A DNA stretch of 64,000 nucleotides from positions 1,922,001 through 1,986,000 of the forward strand of contig NZ_CP087724.1 in assembly GCF_024972755.1 (NCBI RefSeq), given 5' to 3'. The notes below the pieces were generated by a model. That model was not told the origin of the DNA, searched no databases, and saw only the letters and a list, made by a program, of their open reading frames with translations. Position numbers and translations under genes: made by a program. Below are positions 26,579-35,717 of the stretch, one piece after another. Within the stretch, counting starts at the first letter, position 1. The number at the start of each line of letters is the position of its first letter. The stretch comes from Halanaeroarchaeum sp. HSR-CO (GTDB lineage Archaea > Halobacteriota > Halobacteria > Halobacteriales > Halobacteriaceae).

Positions 26579-27259
26579 CTATCGACTCTCGCCAGCGTCG
26601 GCGACGTCGTATTCCAGGACCACGCCGTCGTCCAGTCGTTCGACCGACTGGAGGTCGAGGTCGGGGAACTCCGCGACGAATCCCTCGCCGTCGGCCAGCG
26701 TCGGCGCATCACGGCCCCCGACGAGCATCGACCCGACGTAGACCGTCAGTTCGTCGACAAGGTCGTCCTCGAAGAGCGAGAAGATGAGTTCGCCGCCGCC
26801 CTCGGCCATGATCGTCTCAACGCCCGCTGCCGCCAGTTCGTTACAGGCCGCGGAGAGATCGACACGATCGGTCCCCGCGACGATGACGGTTGCGCCGCCC
26901 TCCTCGAGCGAGCGCAGGTGATCGGTGGGCGTCGCCTCGGTCACGAGGACGAAGGTTTCGGCGTCGTCGTCGAGGATGGTGGCATCCGGCGGGGTTCGGG
27001 CGTGCGAGTCGGCGACGATTCGCGCGGGGTGGGGTGATTGCCCGGCATCCCTTCGACGGGCCACGAGCGACTCGTCGTCCAGGGTCAACGACGGGTCGTC
27101 GGCCAGGACCGTTCCGACACCGACCATCACCGCGTCGGCCGAGGCGCGCAGGCGGTCGACGCGCGCGAAGTCCTCGGGACCGCTGATACGAAGTTGCTCG
27201 CGCTCCCGAGAGGCGAGTTTTCCGTCCACGCTCACGGCGGCGTTGACGACGACGTGCAT
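26579..27259 (-). CDS. 2,5-diamino-6-ribosylamino-pyrimidinone 5'-phosphate reductase
   Basis: A 226-residue RibD-C-terminal-type reductase acting in archaeal riboflavin/F420 precursor synthesis. Recognised by VVVNAAVSVDGKLA at the N-terminus, the NADPH-binding AGVETIMAEGGGELIF, and VGVGTVLADDPSLT. It uses NAD(P)H to reduce the ribosyl sugar to ribityl. It begins 100 nt from the divergent RPA gene. Confidence 0.9.
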   Translation of the reverse strand: MHVVVNAAVSVDGKLASREREQLRISGPEDFARVDRLRASADAVMVGVGTVLADDPSLTLDDESLVARRRDAGQSPHPARIVADSHARTPPDATILDDDAETFVLVTEATPTDHLRSLEEGGATVIVAGTDRVDLSAACNELAAAGVETIMAEGGGELIFSLFEDDLVDELTVYVGSMLVGGRDAPTLADGEGFVAEFPDLDLQSVERLDDGVVLEYDVADAGESR

Positions 27260-27328
27260 ACGAACAGTTCAGATGACGCGACCATACTCGTTTCGACCGC
27301 CACACGACCGCGACCCAGCCCACGAACC

Positions 27329-27335
27329 TTTTACC
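27329..27335 (+). promoter_or_regulatory. TATA-like box of the RPA operon
   Basis: TTTTACC ends ~24 nt before the ATG at 27359, consistent with a leaderless mRNA for the rpa-rpap-rpe operon. Confidence 0.5.
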
Positions 27336-27358
27336 GCCGGTCTGCGAAGGGAACGACG

Positions 27359-28627
27359 ATGGAAATCGAATCTCATGCCGAGGATCTCGCCTCCGACCTC
27401 GGCGTCGACAAAACGGAGGTCAAAGAGGACCTGGAGAACCTGCTCGCCTACAGCGTGCCCATCGACGAAGCGAAGCAGAGTCTCCGACGAAAATACGGTG
27501 GTGGAGACGGCGACGGGAGTGCTCCCTCGGCGACGGCCATCCACGATATCACGACCGAGAGCGGCTCGGCGACCGTTACCGTGACAGTGCTCACCGTCGG
27601 CACCAGACGCATCCAGTACCAGGGCGACGATCACGTCATCCGCGAGGGTGCCGTCGCCGACGAGAGCGGGCGGATATCCTACACCGCCTGGGACGACTTC
27701 GACGTCGAACCGGGCGATACGGTCACTATCGGTAACGCCTCCGTCCGCGAGTGGGAGGGGAAACCGGAGTTGAACATCGGGGAGCACACCTCCGTGAGCG
27801 TCGCCGACGAGACGCTCTCGATCCCCCACGAGGTCGGTGGCGACACGCTGCTTCGTGACCTCGAGCCGGGCGACCGCGGCCGCAACGTGGAGGTGCAGGT
27901 GCTCGACGTCGAATCGCGGACGATCGACGGCCGGGACGGGAAGACGGACATCCTCTCGGGCGTCCTCGGCGACGAAACGGCCAGACTGCCGTTCACCGAC
28001 TGGGACCCCCACGACGCCATCACCGACGGGGCTTCGCTCCGGCTCGAGAACGTCTACGTGCGGGAGTTCAGGGGCGTTCCCTCCGTGAACGTCTCCGAGT
28101 TCACCGAGGTGAGCGTCCTCGACGACGGCGTCGAACCCGGTGGCCCGACCGAACTGCCCATCCGGGATGCGGTCGACAGTGGCGGCGTCTACGACGTCGC
28201 ACTCGCCGGGAACATCATCGAGATTCGGGACGGCTCGGGGCTCATCCAGCGATGTCCCGAGTGCGGCCGCGTCGTCCAGAAGGGACAGTGTCGCCAGCAC
28301 GGCGCCGTCGAAGGCGAGGACGACCTCCGCGTGAAGGCCATCCTGGACGACGGAACGGGGACGGTGACCGTCATCCTCGACGACGAACTGACCGAGGTCG
28401 TCTACGGCGGCGACGTCGATGACGCACGCGAACAGGCCCGCGACGCGATGGACCAGTCGGTCGTCGCCGACACCATCGCCGACGAACTCGTCGGGTACGA
28501 GTACCGGGTGCGCGGGCACCTGAGCGTCGACGACTTCGGGTCGAACCTCGAAGCGACCGAGTTCGAACGGTCCCAGGACGACCCGGCCGAACGGGCGAAC
28601 GCCCTGCTCGAGGAGGCACAGCCATGA
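27359..28627 (+). CDS. rpa1: Replication protein A (single-stranded DNA-binding, OB-fold)
   Basis: A 422-residue RPA large-subunit homologue. At least three OB folds are visible, starting near residues 60, 166 and 264 (AIHDITTESGSATVTVTVL, LLRDLEPGDRGRNVEVQVL, LPIRDAVDSGGVYDVALAG). A zinc site lies in the third: Cys299, Cys302, Cys311 and His314 (CPECG..QCRQH). It coats ssDNA in replication and repair. Its TGA overlaps the ATG of the RPA-associated protein, matching the rpa1-rpap1-rpe operon known from Haloferax. Confidence 0.92.
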   Translation: MEIESHAEDLASDLGVDKTEVKEDLENLLAYSVPIDEAKQSLRRKYGGGDGDGSAPSATAIHDITTESGSATVTVTVLTVGTRRIQYQGDDHVIREGAVADESGRISYTAWDDFDVEPGDTVTIGNASVREWEGKPELNIGEHTSVSVADETLSIPHEVGGDTLLRDLEPGDRGRNVEVQVLDVESRTIDGRDGKTDILSGVLGDETARLPFTDWDPHDAITDGASLRLENVYVREFRGVPSVNVSEFTEVSVLDDGVEPGGPTELPIRDAVDSGGVYDVALAGNIIEIRDGSGLIQRCPECGRVVQKGQCRQHGAVEGEDDLRVKAILDDGTGTVTVILDDELTEVVYGGDVDDAREQARDAMDQSVVADTIADELVGYEYRVRGHLSVDDFGSNLEATEFERSQDDPAERANALLEEAQP

Positions 28628-30159
28628 GCGGCGAACGGCCCCAGCGAGAGGTCGCCTACCGCCTCTTCGCGGCGGAGTTCGAGGACAGCGACTTCACCTA
28701 CGCCGAGAGCGACGAGGAGCGTGCCCCGAACTACGTCGTCACCCCAACCGGTGCACGGGTCAACCGAGTGTTCGCCGTCGGCGTCCTGACGGAGCTAGAG
28801 CAGGTTAGCGACGACGTCCTTAGAGCCAGGATCGTAGACCCGACCGGCGCGTTCGTCGTCTACGCGGGCCAGTACCAGCCCGAGGCACTGGCGTTCTTCG
28901 AGCGCACGGACCCGCCGGAGTTCGTCGCCGTGACGGGCAAGGCACGGACCTTCCAGCCGGACGACTCGGACATCGTCTACACCTCCATCCGCCCGGAGAG
29001 CGCCAACAGGGTCACGGCGGAGACCCGCGACCGCTGGGTCGTCCAGACCGCCGAGCAGACCATCGACCGGATCGAGACGTTCGCCGGGGCGCTCGACATG
29101 GCCGAGCGTGGCGACGCCCTGGCCGAGGCGCTCGAACGCCGCGGCATCCAGCCAGGACTCGCCGCCGGCATCCCGAAGGCGATAGACCAGTACGGGACGA
29201 CGACCGGCTACCTCGCCGAGATCCACCGCGTCGCACTCGACGCCGCCCGCGTCGTGGCGAACGAACTCGACGAAGTCGAGGCGCCGACGCTCGCTCCAGA
29301 CGAGGGAGCCGACGTCGACCTCGGATTCGAGTACTCCCTCCAGGCGCCCGAATACGCCGTCGAAGACGACGAATCGGCCGACACGTCGGAAGCAACGGCG
29401 GACGAGACGGCAGCTGAGACTGAAGCAGTCGCCACGATGGACACCCAGTCTCAAACGGATACGGAAGCCGAGGCCGAAACGGAGGAAACCGAGGCCGCAG
29501 CGGTTGAAGCCGAGGCCCCAAAGCAGGAGTCCTCGACCGACGAACCGGTCGAAGAGGCCTCGGCAGATGTCGGTGAAACCGAAGCGCACCGTTCCGAAGC
29601 TGCATCAGACGAGGACGCCGCCGAGACGACCGAGCCAGAAGCCGAGGAGGAGGTCGGGTCCCTCGAAGACCCGGACGAGATGTACGAACTCTCCGAGGAG
29701 GAACGCGAGGAGGTCAAATCGGAGTTCGGGGTGGATTTCGCTACCGGTAACGAGGTAGACTCCGCCGGGGAAGCGGGCATCGAGACGCCCGAACCCGAGG
29801 AGCCAGTTGATACATCGGAGGCGGAGCCGGTGACCCAGACGGAGCCAGAGTCATCCTCCACAGCGACCGAACCGGACTCCGAGTCGGAACCCGACGATAC
29901 GGCCGGCGACGAATCTGACGCCAAGCCAGCGGCGGCGGAAGCGAAGACCGACGAAGCCGAAGATATCGACCTCGAAGACGTGGTGGTCGAGACGATGGGC
30001 GAACTGGACGACGGCGACGGCGCTCCCCGCGACGAACTGGTGAAGCAGGTCGTCGAGGAGCATGGCGTCGGAACGGACGCCGTCGAGGACGCCATCCAGG
30101 ACGCGCTGATGGGCGGTCGGTGCTACGAACCGTCCGATGACCGTATCACGCCCATCTGA
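28624..30159 (+). CDS. rpap1: RPA-associated protein (COG3390)
   Basis: A 511-residue protein. Residues 1-~230 are the conserved RPA-associated region (REVAYRLFAAEFEDSDFTY, VNRVFAVGVLTELEQV, PTGAFVVYAGQYQPEA). A ~210-residue acidic, low-complexity linker follows, rich in Glu, Ala, Thr, Ser and Asp. The C-terminal ~55 residues form a winged-helix-like domain (DELVKQVVEEHGVGTDAVEDAIQD) resembling that of Rpa32. It partners Rpa1 to make the ssDNA-binding complex. The linker is long for the family and probably disordered. Confidence 0.9.
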   Translation: MSGERPQREVAYRLFAAEFEDSDFTYAESDEERAPNYVVTPTGARVNRVFAVGVLTELEQVSDDVLRARIVDPTGAFVVYAGQYQPEALAFFERTDPPEFVAVTGKARTFQPDDSDIVYTSIRPESANRVTAETRDRWVVQTAEQTIDRIETFAGALDMAERGDALAEALERRGIQPGLAAGIPKAIDQYGTTTGYLAEIHRVALDAARVVANELDEVEAPTLAPDEGADVDLGFEYSLQAPEYAVEDDESADTSEATADETAAETEAVATMDTQSQTDTEAEAETEETEAAAVEAEAPKQESSTDEPVEEASADVGETEAHRSEAASDEDAAETTEPEAEEEVGSLEDPDEMYELSEEEREEVKSEFGVDFATGNEVDSAGEAGIETPEPEEPVDTSEAEPVTQTEPESSSTATEPDSESEPDDTAGDESDAKPAAAEAKTDEAEDIDLEDVVVETMGELDDGDGAPRDELVKQVVEEHGVGTDAVEDAIQDALMGGRCYEPSDDRITPI

Positions 30160-30905
30160 TGGCGCTGGTCGACCCGATCCGCGACGCACCGGCGGCGACC
30201 GCCGACCTCGGCGACGAGACGGCACTCGTGGTGGCGGACTACCACGCGGGCGTCGAGGAACAACTCCGCCGCGACGGCGTCGAGATACAGAGCCGTGGGC
30301 CCCAGCGACGCGAACGAGTGCGGTCGCTCGTCGACCGGACCGACGCTGACCGGGTCGTGTTTCTCGGTGATCTCGGGAACCACATCGGTGAGCCGAGTGG
30401 CGCAGAACTCGAGGAACTCATGGACCTCGAACACGACCTCAGAGACATCGACGTCACGCTCGTCCCCGGCAACCACGACGGCCGCCTGGGGGACGTCCTC
30501 GATTTCGAGGTCGCGAACGGCGACGGCGTGGTCATTGGCTCGGTCGGCTTCGTGCACGGGCACTCGTGGCCGAGCGAGGGGGTCCTCGAGGCCGACGTGC
30601 TGGCGGTCGGTCACGAACATCCGACCGTCAGGCTGGCCGACGAGGTCGGCGGCAGTCGGATCGAGCGCGTCTGGTTGCGGGGCCCGCTCTCCGCCGACCC
30701 GTTCGACGACCGAATGGACAGCGAGGACGGCCCCGCAATCGACGGCGACATTGTGGTCTTCCCCGCGTTCAACGACCTCGTCGGCGGGACGTGGGTCAAC
30801 GTCGACGAGCAGGAGTTCCTCTCGCCGTTCCTGCCGGCCGCATCGCCGGACGCCGACGCCTACCTGCTCGACGGCACCCGTCTCGGCCCGTACTGGTCGG
30901 TCTGA
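30159..30905 (+). CDS. rpe: Metallophosphoesterase of the RPA operon
   Basis: A 248-residue calcineurin-like phosphoesterase. All four metal motifs are visible: VADYHAG (Asp-His), FLGDLGN, VPGNHDG and GHEHP. Relatives occur as the third gene of rpa operons in haloarchaea (Rpe). The in vivo substrate is unknown. The start overlaps the rpap1 stop (TGATG), indicating coupled translation. The lhr helicase begins 63 nt downstream. Confidence 0.92.
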   Translation: MALVDPIRDAPAATADLGDETALVVADYHAGVEEQLRRDGVEIQSRGPQRRERVRSLVDRTDADRVVFLGDLGNHIGEPSGAELEELMDLEHDLRDIDVTLVPGNHDGRLGDVLDFEVANGDGVVIGSVGFVHGHSWPSEGVLEADVLAVGHEHPTVRLADEVGGSRIERVWLRGPLSADPFDDRMDSEDGPAIDGDIVVFPAFNDLVGGTWVNVDEQEFLSPFLPAASPDADAYLLDGTRLGPYWSV

Positions 30906-30968
30906 GGTGTGTCCGCCCGTCACACGGAGCAATGGGCTTAACCCGGCCTCCCGGGTACTAGGGCGGTG

Positions 30969-33794
30969 ATGAGCGGGACGACGGGGGCCGACGCGTTCGC
31001 GTCTCTCGGACAGCCAGTCCGGGACGCCCTCTCCGAGCGGGGATTCGATCGCCCCACGGAGCCACAGCGTCGGGCCATCCCGCCGATCGCAGACGGCCAC
31101 GACGCACTCGTTGTCGCCCCGACGGGGACCGGGAAGACGGAGACGGCGATGTTGCCGATCTTCGACGCACTCGTCGAATCCAGCCCCGACGGGTTCGGGG
31201 CACTCTACATTACCCCGCTGCGAGCGCTCAACCGCGACATGCGCGAACGCCTCGACTGGTGGGCCGACGCGCTCGACCTCGACGTCGACGTTCGCCACGG
31301 CGATACGACCGACTACCAGCGACAGAAGCAGGCCAACGATCCGCCCGACGTCCTCGTGACGACTCCCGAGACCCTCCAGGCGATGCTCACCGGATCGAAG
31401 CTCCGGACGGGGCTCGAATCGGTCGACCACGTCGTCGTCGACGAGGTGCACGAACTCGCCGCATCGAAGCGGGGGGCGCAGTTGACCATCGGCCTCGAGC
31501 GCCTCCGCGAACTCGCCGGACCGTTCCAGCGGGTCGGTCTCTCCGCGACCGTCGGTGACCCCAAAGAGGTCGGCAAGTTCCTCACGGGCGACCGTGGCTG
31601 CACCATCGTCGAGGTCGACGTGACGAGCAAGATCGACTTCCGCGTCCTGGAACCGGAGATCCGGGCCGAGGACGAAGATCTGGCGTCGAAGCTACTGACC
31701 TCGGCGACCATGGCGAGTCACGTCCGCACCATCCGGGACATCGTCGAGGACAACGACTCGACGCTGATCTTCGTCAACACGCGCCAGACCGCCGAAGCCC
31801 TGGGCTCGCGGTTCAACGAGATCGGGGCGAACATCGGCGTCCACCACGGGTCGCTCTCGAAGTCCGCCCGCATCGAGGTCGAAGAGCAGTTCAAAGCGGG
31901 CGACCTCGACGCGCTGCTGTGTACCTCCTCGATGGAACTCGGCATCGACGTCGGGCGGATCGACCACGTCGTACAGTACGCGAGTCCACGGGAGGTCGCC
32001 AGACTGCTCCAGCGCGTCGGCCGTGCCGGACACCGCCAGGACCAGGTCTCGAAGGGTACGATCGTCACCGGCCACCCCGACGACACGATGGAGGCGCTCG
32101 CCATCGCCCGGCGGGCCTACGCCGGCGAGGTCGAGGACGCGAACATCCACCACGGGAGTCTGGACGTCGTCGCGAACCAGATCGTCGGTCTCGTCATGGA
32201 CGAGGGGACCGTCTCGGGGCGCCGAGCGTTCGAGATCGTCACCCGGGCGTACCCGTTCCGCGATCTTGCGGAGGAGACGTTCAAGCAGGTCGTCCGGGAG
32301 GTCAACCGGAATCACGTCGTGTGGCTGGACGAGGAGGCAGACCGCATCCAGAAGTCGGGGGGCACCTGGCAGTACTACTACGCCAACCTCTCGATGATCC
32401 CCGACGAGGAGACCTACGAGGTGTACGACATCGCACGGGGACAACAGATCGGGACCCTGGACGAACGCTTCGTGGTCAACTTCGCCGAACCGGGCGCGAC
32501 CTTCGTCCAGCGCGGGGAGATGTGGCGCATCGCCGAGATCGACGAGGAGAAAGACCGCGTGGAGGTCTCGCCGATCGAGGACCCCTCGGGGGAGGTTCCC
32601 TCCTGGGTCGGCCAGGAGATACCGGTTCCGTACGAGGTCGCCCAGGAGGTCGGGCAGATGCGCTCGGTCGCCGGCCCCCAGATCGAATCCGGTGCAACTG
32701 CCCCCGCGGTGGGTCGGGATTTCGCCACCCGATATCCAGCCGACGAGGCGACGGCCACCGCGGCCATCGAAGGGATCGAGAACCACGTCGATGCCGAGGC
32801 GCCGGTGCCCACCGACGCGGACCTCGTCGTCGAGTCCCAGGGCCGGAGCATCGTCGTCAACGCCTGTTTCGGACACGAGACGAACGAGACGCTCGGCAGA
32901 CTCCTGGCCGCCCTCATCGGCCAGCGCACGGGATCCTCGGTCGGCGTCGACGTCGACCCGTACCGAATCGAACTGGAGGTTCCACAGGGCATCCGCGCCC
33001 CGGACGTCGTCGACGTCCTCGAATCGACCGACCCCGACCACGTGGGACCGCTCCTCGAGTTGAGCCTCAAACGGTCGGATACGCTCAAGTTTACCCTCTC
33101 GCAGGTCGCCGCCAAGTTCGGCGCCCTCAAGCGCTGGCGTGGTGGCGATGCCATCTCCCTCGACCGCGTCATGGCCGCCCTCGAGGACACCCCGATGTAC
33201 GACGAGGCCGTCCGAGAGGTATTCCACGAGAATCTCGACGTCGGGCGGGCGAGTGCGGTGCTCGAACGGATCCAGAATGGCGAGATAACCGTCGAACGAC
33301 ACGGCGGTCGGACGCCCATCGGCGTCTCCGGGCGGTCGAGCGGGAAAGAGTTGTTGACCCCCGAGAACGCCGACGCGAGCGTGGTCAACGCGGTCCGCGA
33401 GCGCATCAAGGACGACCGCGTGAAGCTCTTCTGTGTGCACTGTCGGGACTGGGAGCAGGAGACGAAGGTCCGTCGCGTCCCCGAGCAACCCCAGTGTCCG
33501 CACTGCGAATCGACCCGGATCGCCGCGCTCAGCCCGTGGGCCGGCGAGGTCGTCACCGCGGTCAGGGCCGACGAGAAGGACGACGAGCAAGAGCACCTGA
33601 CCGAGCGGGCGGTCCGGAACGCAAGCATCGTCCAGAGTCACGGCAAGAAGGCGGTCATCGCCCTCGTCGCCCGTGGCGTCGGCCCCCAGAACGCCGCCCG
33701 CATCATCAATCGCCACCGCGAGGACGAGGACGACTTCTACCGCGACATCCTGGAACGCGAGCGCGAGTACGCCCGGACCAAGGCGTTCTGGTGA
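30969..33794 (+). CDS. lhr: Lhr-family ATP-dependent helicase
   Basis: A 941-residue superfamily 2 helicase. Walker A is APTGTGKTE (residues ~49-57), Walker B DEVHEL, motif III LSATVGD, and the QRVGRAGH motif VI lies in the second RecA domain. The Lhr-specific winged helix and beta-barrel regions follow, and a zinc ribbon (CVHC..CPHC) near residue 820-845. Family members are 3'-5' DNA helicases in repair. The ATG at 30969 is preceded by an in-frame GTG at 30966. The location directly after rpa-rpap-rpe suggests a repair role. Confidence 0.92.
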   Translation: MSGTTGADAFASLGQPVRDALSERGFDRPTEPQRRAIPPIADGHDALVVAPTGTGKTETAMLPIFDALVESSPDGFGALYITPLRALNRDMRERLDWWADALDLDVDVRHGDTTDYQRQKQANDPPDVLVTTPETLQAMLTGSKLRTGLESVDHVVVDEVHELAASKRGAQLTIGLERLRELAGPFQRVGLSATVGDPKEVGKFLTGDRGCTIVEVDVTSKIDFRVLEPEIRAEDEDLASKLLTSATMASHVRTIRDIVEDNDSTLIFVNTRQTAEALGSRFNEIGANIGVHHGSLSKSARIEVEEQFKAGDLDALLCTSSMELGIDVGRIDHVVQYASPREVARLLQRVGRAGHRQDQVSKGTIVTGHPDDTMEALAIARRAYAGEVEDANIHHGSLDVVANQIVGLVMDEGTVSGRRAFEIVTRAYPFRDLAEETFKQVVREVNRNHVVWLDEEADRIQKSGGTWQYYYANLSMIPDEETYEVYDIARGQQIGTLDERFVVNFAEPGATFVQRGEMWRIAEIDEEKDRVEVSPIEDPSGEVPSWVGQEIPVPYEVAQEVGQMRSVAGPQIESGATAPAVGRDFATRYPADEATATAAIEGIENHVDAEAPVPTDADLVVESQGRSIVVNACFGHETNETLGRLLAALIGQRTGSSVGVDVDPYRIELEVPQGIRAPDVVDVLESTDPDHVGPLLELSLKRSDTLKFTLSQVAAKFGALKRWRGGDAISLDRVMAALEDTPMYDEAVREVFHENLDVGRASAVLERIQNGEITVERHGGRTPIGVSGRSSGKELLTPENADASVVNAVRERIKDDRVKLFCVHCRDWEQETKVRRVPEQPQCPHCESTRIAALSPWAGEVVTAVRADEKDDEQEHLTERAVRNASIVQSHGKKAVIALVARGVGPQNAARIINRHREDEDDFYRDILEREREYARTKAFW

Positions 33795-33846
33795 ACCGTT
33801 TTCCGCCTCGGGTGCCCTGCGGGCACCTCTCGGCGCAAAAACGGTC
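33795..33846. terminator. Nested hairpin between convergent lhr and DICT genes
   Basis: Three stems nest on one axis: ACCGTTTT (33796-33803) with AAAACGGT (33839-33846), CGCC (33805-33808) with GGCG (33833-33836), and GGTGCC (33812-33817) with GGCACC (33823-33828). Symmetry and the T/A-rich outer arms suit a bidirectional terminator for the two convergent genes. Confidence 0.6.
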
Positions 33847-33857
33847 ATGAAAAAGGC

Positions 33858-33880
33858 CGGGAGCGCTCCGCGCTCCCGGT
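33858..33880. terminator. Perfect 10-bp GC hairpin
   Basis: CCGGGAGCGC (33858-33867) pairs fully with GCGCTCCCGG (33871-33880) over a 3-nt loop, after an A5 run. On the minus strand the stem is followed by GGCC and a T5 run, so it resembles an intrinsic-type terminator for the DICT gene. Confidence 0.55.
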
Positions 33881-33924
33881 ACGACGTGGAATCTCACACA
33901 CCTTCACCGCCTGGAACGGCAAAC

Positions 33925-34695
33925 TCAGAGATGCTCTTCGAGATAGCGGTTGATCTGACCGACGCGATCGTCCTGGAACGTCCAGTGACCACGCCAGGCC
34001 CCCCGCCCATGGTCGTGGGCCAGAAACGCAGCACTCACCCCCTCGTCGGCCGACCGGAACACGACGAACCAGTTCCGAAGGAAGTCCTCGGTATACCCAC
34101 CATGCATCGTCGTCCCCAGCGACGCCGGCGGCGTCCAGTCCGGCCGGCCGTAGACGTGGACGTCGACGTCGGTGTCCGCGAGATGATCGTAGACGGCGCG
34201 GGTGTGGCCTTCATCGGCCAGCTGGAGGCGGGACAGTCGCTGGAATCCCGCCCGCAACTGTCCGTCACCGACTTCGATCGCTCTGGCCTCGATGTGGCGG
34301 CTGATCGTGGTGAACAACAGCTTCAGCGACGAGTCGTCCGGTCCGGCGGCGGCGAAGGGAACTTCGTCCAGTTCGCCGAGAACCGAGGGCAACGCGACCG
34401 ATTCGAGTGATTCGGCCGAGCCAGTCCGGATCATCGTGTCGACCTCGGCGATGGCATCGATCAGTTTCCAGGTAGGCGAGGCGGTGACCACCTCCTCGTT
34501 ATGGAAGAGAAAGAGCGTCTCCTGGTCAACGTCGGGGACTTCGAGATGCGAGACATCGACTGTATTGCTGTCGAACAGCGTGTCGACGTCCGCCGTCGAG
34601 AGCCATTCGGTTCCCGGATGCGCGACGACGAGTTCGTATTCGAGCCAGTCCGGTGGGAGGAACGCCGCCAGTGAATCGACGTGAGCGCTCGTCAT
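33925..34695 (-). CDS. DICT-domain sensory protein
   Basis: A 256-residue protein that resembles the DICT domain family, a putative sensor domain known in bacteria and haloarchaea. The middle contains SSLKLLFTTISRHIEARAIE; the end has WFVVFRSADEGVSAAFLAHDHG. No DNA-binding or kinase domain is attached. The start ATG 34695 is uncertain: a TATA-like box ~120 nt upstream would start the mRNA near an in-frame ATG at 34806 that stops after 11 codons. Confidence 0.65.
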   Translation of the reverse strand: MTSAHVDSLAAFLPPDWLEYELVVAHPGTEWLSTADVDTLFDSNTVDVSHLEVPDVDQETLFLFHNEEVVTASPTWKLIDAIAEVDTMIRTGSAESLESVALPSVLGELDEVPFAAAGPDDSSLKLLFTTISRHIEARAIEVGDGQLRAGFQRLSRLQLADEGHTRAVYDHLADTDVDVHVYGRPDWTPPASLGTTMHGGYTEDFLRNWFVVFRSADEGVSAAFLAHDHGRGAWRGHWTFQDDRVGQINRYLEEHL

Positions 34696-35006
34696 GGCTC
34701 GCTTCTGCCCCGAGTGCTCGTGCAACCTCCAACCGTCCGGTGAACGAGAAGCGTATCCAGGCCAGTCGAATCAGCCGTGTTCGCCCTCCCGGAGATTCTG
34801 TGACATGACACACCCATAATAGCCGATTGAATGGATCGCACGCTAAAATTTGTGGCACCCGTTACACCGACGAAGTACCGTCCACCACCGGAGGCAGGTT
34901 CAAATACCAGCACCGGTCCACCGCCGACCATGCTCTGACCGTCGTGGCGGGCCGGGCCGCGGGTGCGCGAGACACCGGTCCGCAATGGAAGCGTCTCGCC
35001 TGTTCG
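34696..35006. other. Non-coding interval, 311 nt
   Basis: The DICT promoter region lies at its left end: CTATTATG (minus strand, ~34814-34822) looks TATA-like, followed by a short frame of 11 codons (minus strand, from 34806) ending TGA and in frame with the DICT start. The right part (34860-35006) is GC-rich downstream sequence of the HAD gene with no gene I can support. Confidence 0.5.
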
Positions 35007-35666
35007 CTATTCCTCGCCGTCGACGAGGGTCAGCAGCCGATCTCGCAGTTGCTCGGGCGTTTCCACGACCTCGTCGGCCGGCGAGTGGTCGATTCCGTCG
35101 TGGGCACTCGCAGCATACGCGATAGTGTACGCACCGGACGCCACAGCGGCAGCCACCCCGTTTTCGGAGTCCTCGACGACGACCATCTCCGACGGGTCGA
35201 CGTCGAGTTCCGCGGCGATCCGTTCGTAGAGGTCGGGTTCGGGTTTGCCGGGGACTGGCTCGTCCGCGGCGCTCAGGACGGCGTCGAAACGACCCTCGAG
35301 GTCGTTCGACTCGAAGACGATGTCGATCCACCGGGGGTACGAGGAGGTGCAGACGCCGAGTGGGACCTGGCGCTCCTCGAGCGCGTCGAGCATGTCGTGA
35401 AAGCCTGGCATGAGGTCCGCCCGGGCGTAGACGGACTCCGCCTTCGAGTCGAACAGGGCGAAATATTCCTCGCGGTCGACGAGCAGGTCGTACTCCGCCG
35501 TGAGCATATCGTACTGCTCGTGGACGTTGATGCCCGTGATGTCGTGGGGGTCCACGTCGTGGCCCTCGGGGAGCGCCGCCGCGAGGATCTCCGCTTCCTC
35601 TTCGATCCAGTACTGCTCAGTATCCACGATGACGCCGTCCATGTCGAAGACGACCGCTGGGACCAT
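35007..35666 (-). CDS. HAD-superfamily hydrolase (beta-phosphoglucomutase-like)
   Basis: A 219-residue HAD phosphatase with a helical cap. Motif I FDMDGVIVDT carries the nucleophile Asp, motif II is GVCTSSY, motif III GKPEPDLY with Lys, and motif IV VVEDSENGV. The family acts on small phosphate esters; substrate unknown. It starts with ATG at 35666, 51 nt after the Cdc48 stop on the same strand. Confidence 0.88.
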   Translation of the reverse strand: MVPAVVFDMDGVIVDTEQYWIEEEAEILAAALPEGHDVDPHDITGINVHEQYDMLTAEYDLLVDREEYFALFDSKAESVYARADLMPGFHDMLDALEERQVPLGVCTSSYPRWIDIVFESNDLEGRFDAVLSAADEPVPGKPEPDLYERIAAELDVDPSEMVVVEDSENGVAAAVASGAYTIAYAASAHDGIDHSPADEVVETPEQLRDRLLTLVDGEE

Positions 35667-35717
35667 GTGCGCATCTTCACCGCCGATGCCCGAGTAGCTA
35701 TCGTCTCTGTACTCCCG

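Noticed and set aside
31692-33848. A long open frame of 718 codons on the minus strand opposite lhr
   Set aside because: High GC makes long antisense frames common; it has no domain pattern and lhr on the other strand is well supported.
33795-33880. Hairpins as terminal inverted repeats of an insertion element
   Set aside because: There is no transposase or target duplication, and the hairpins lie exactly between convergent gene ends.
34860-35006. A gene on the plus strand downstream of the HAD gene (open frame from 34827)
   Set aside because: Its later part is antisense to the HAD gene and there is no promoter or family resemblance.
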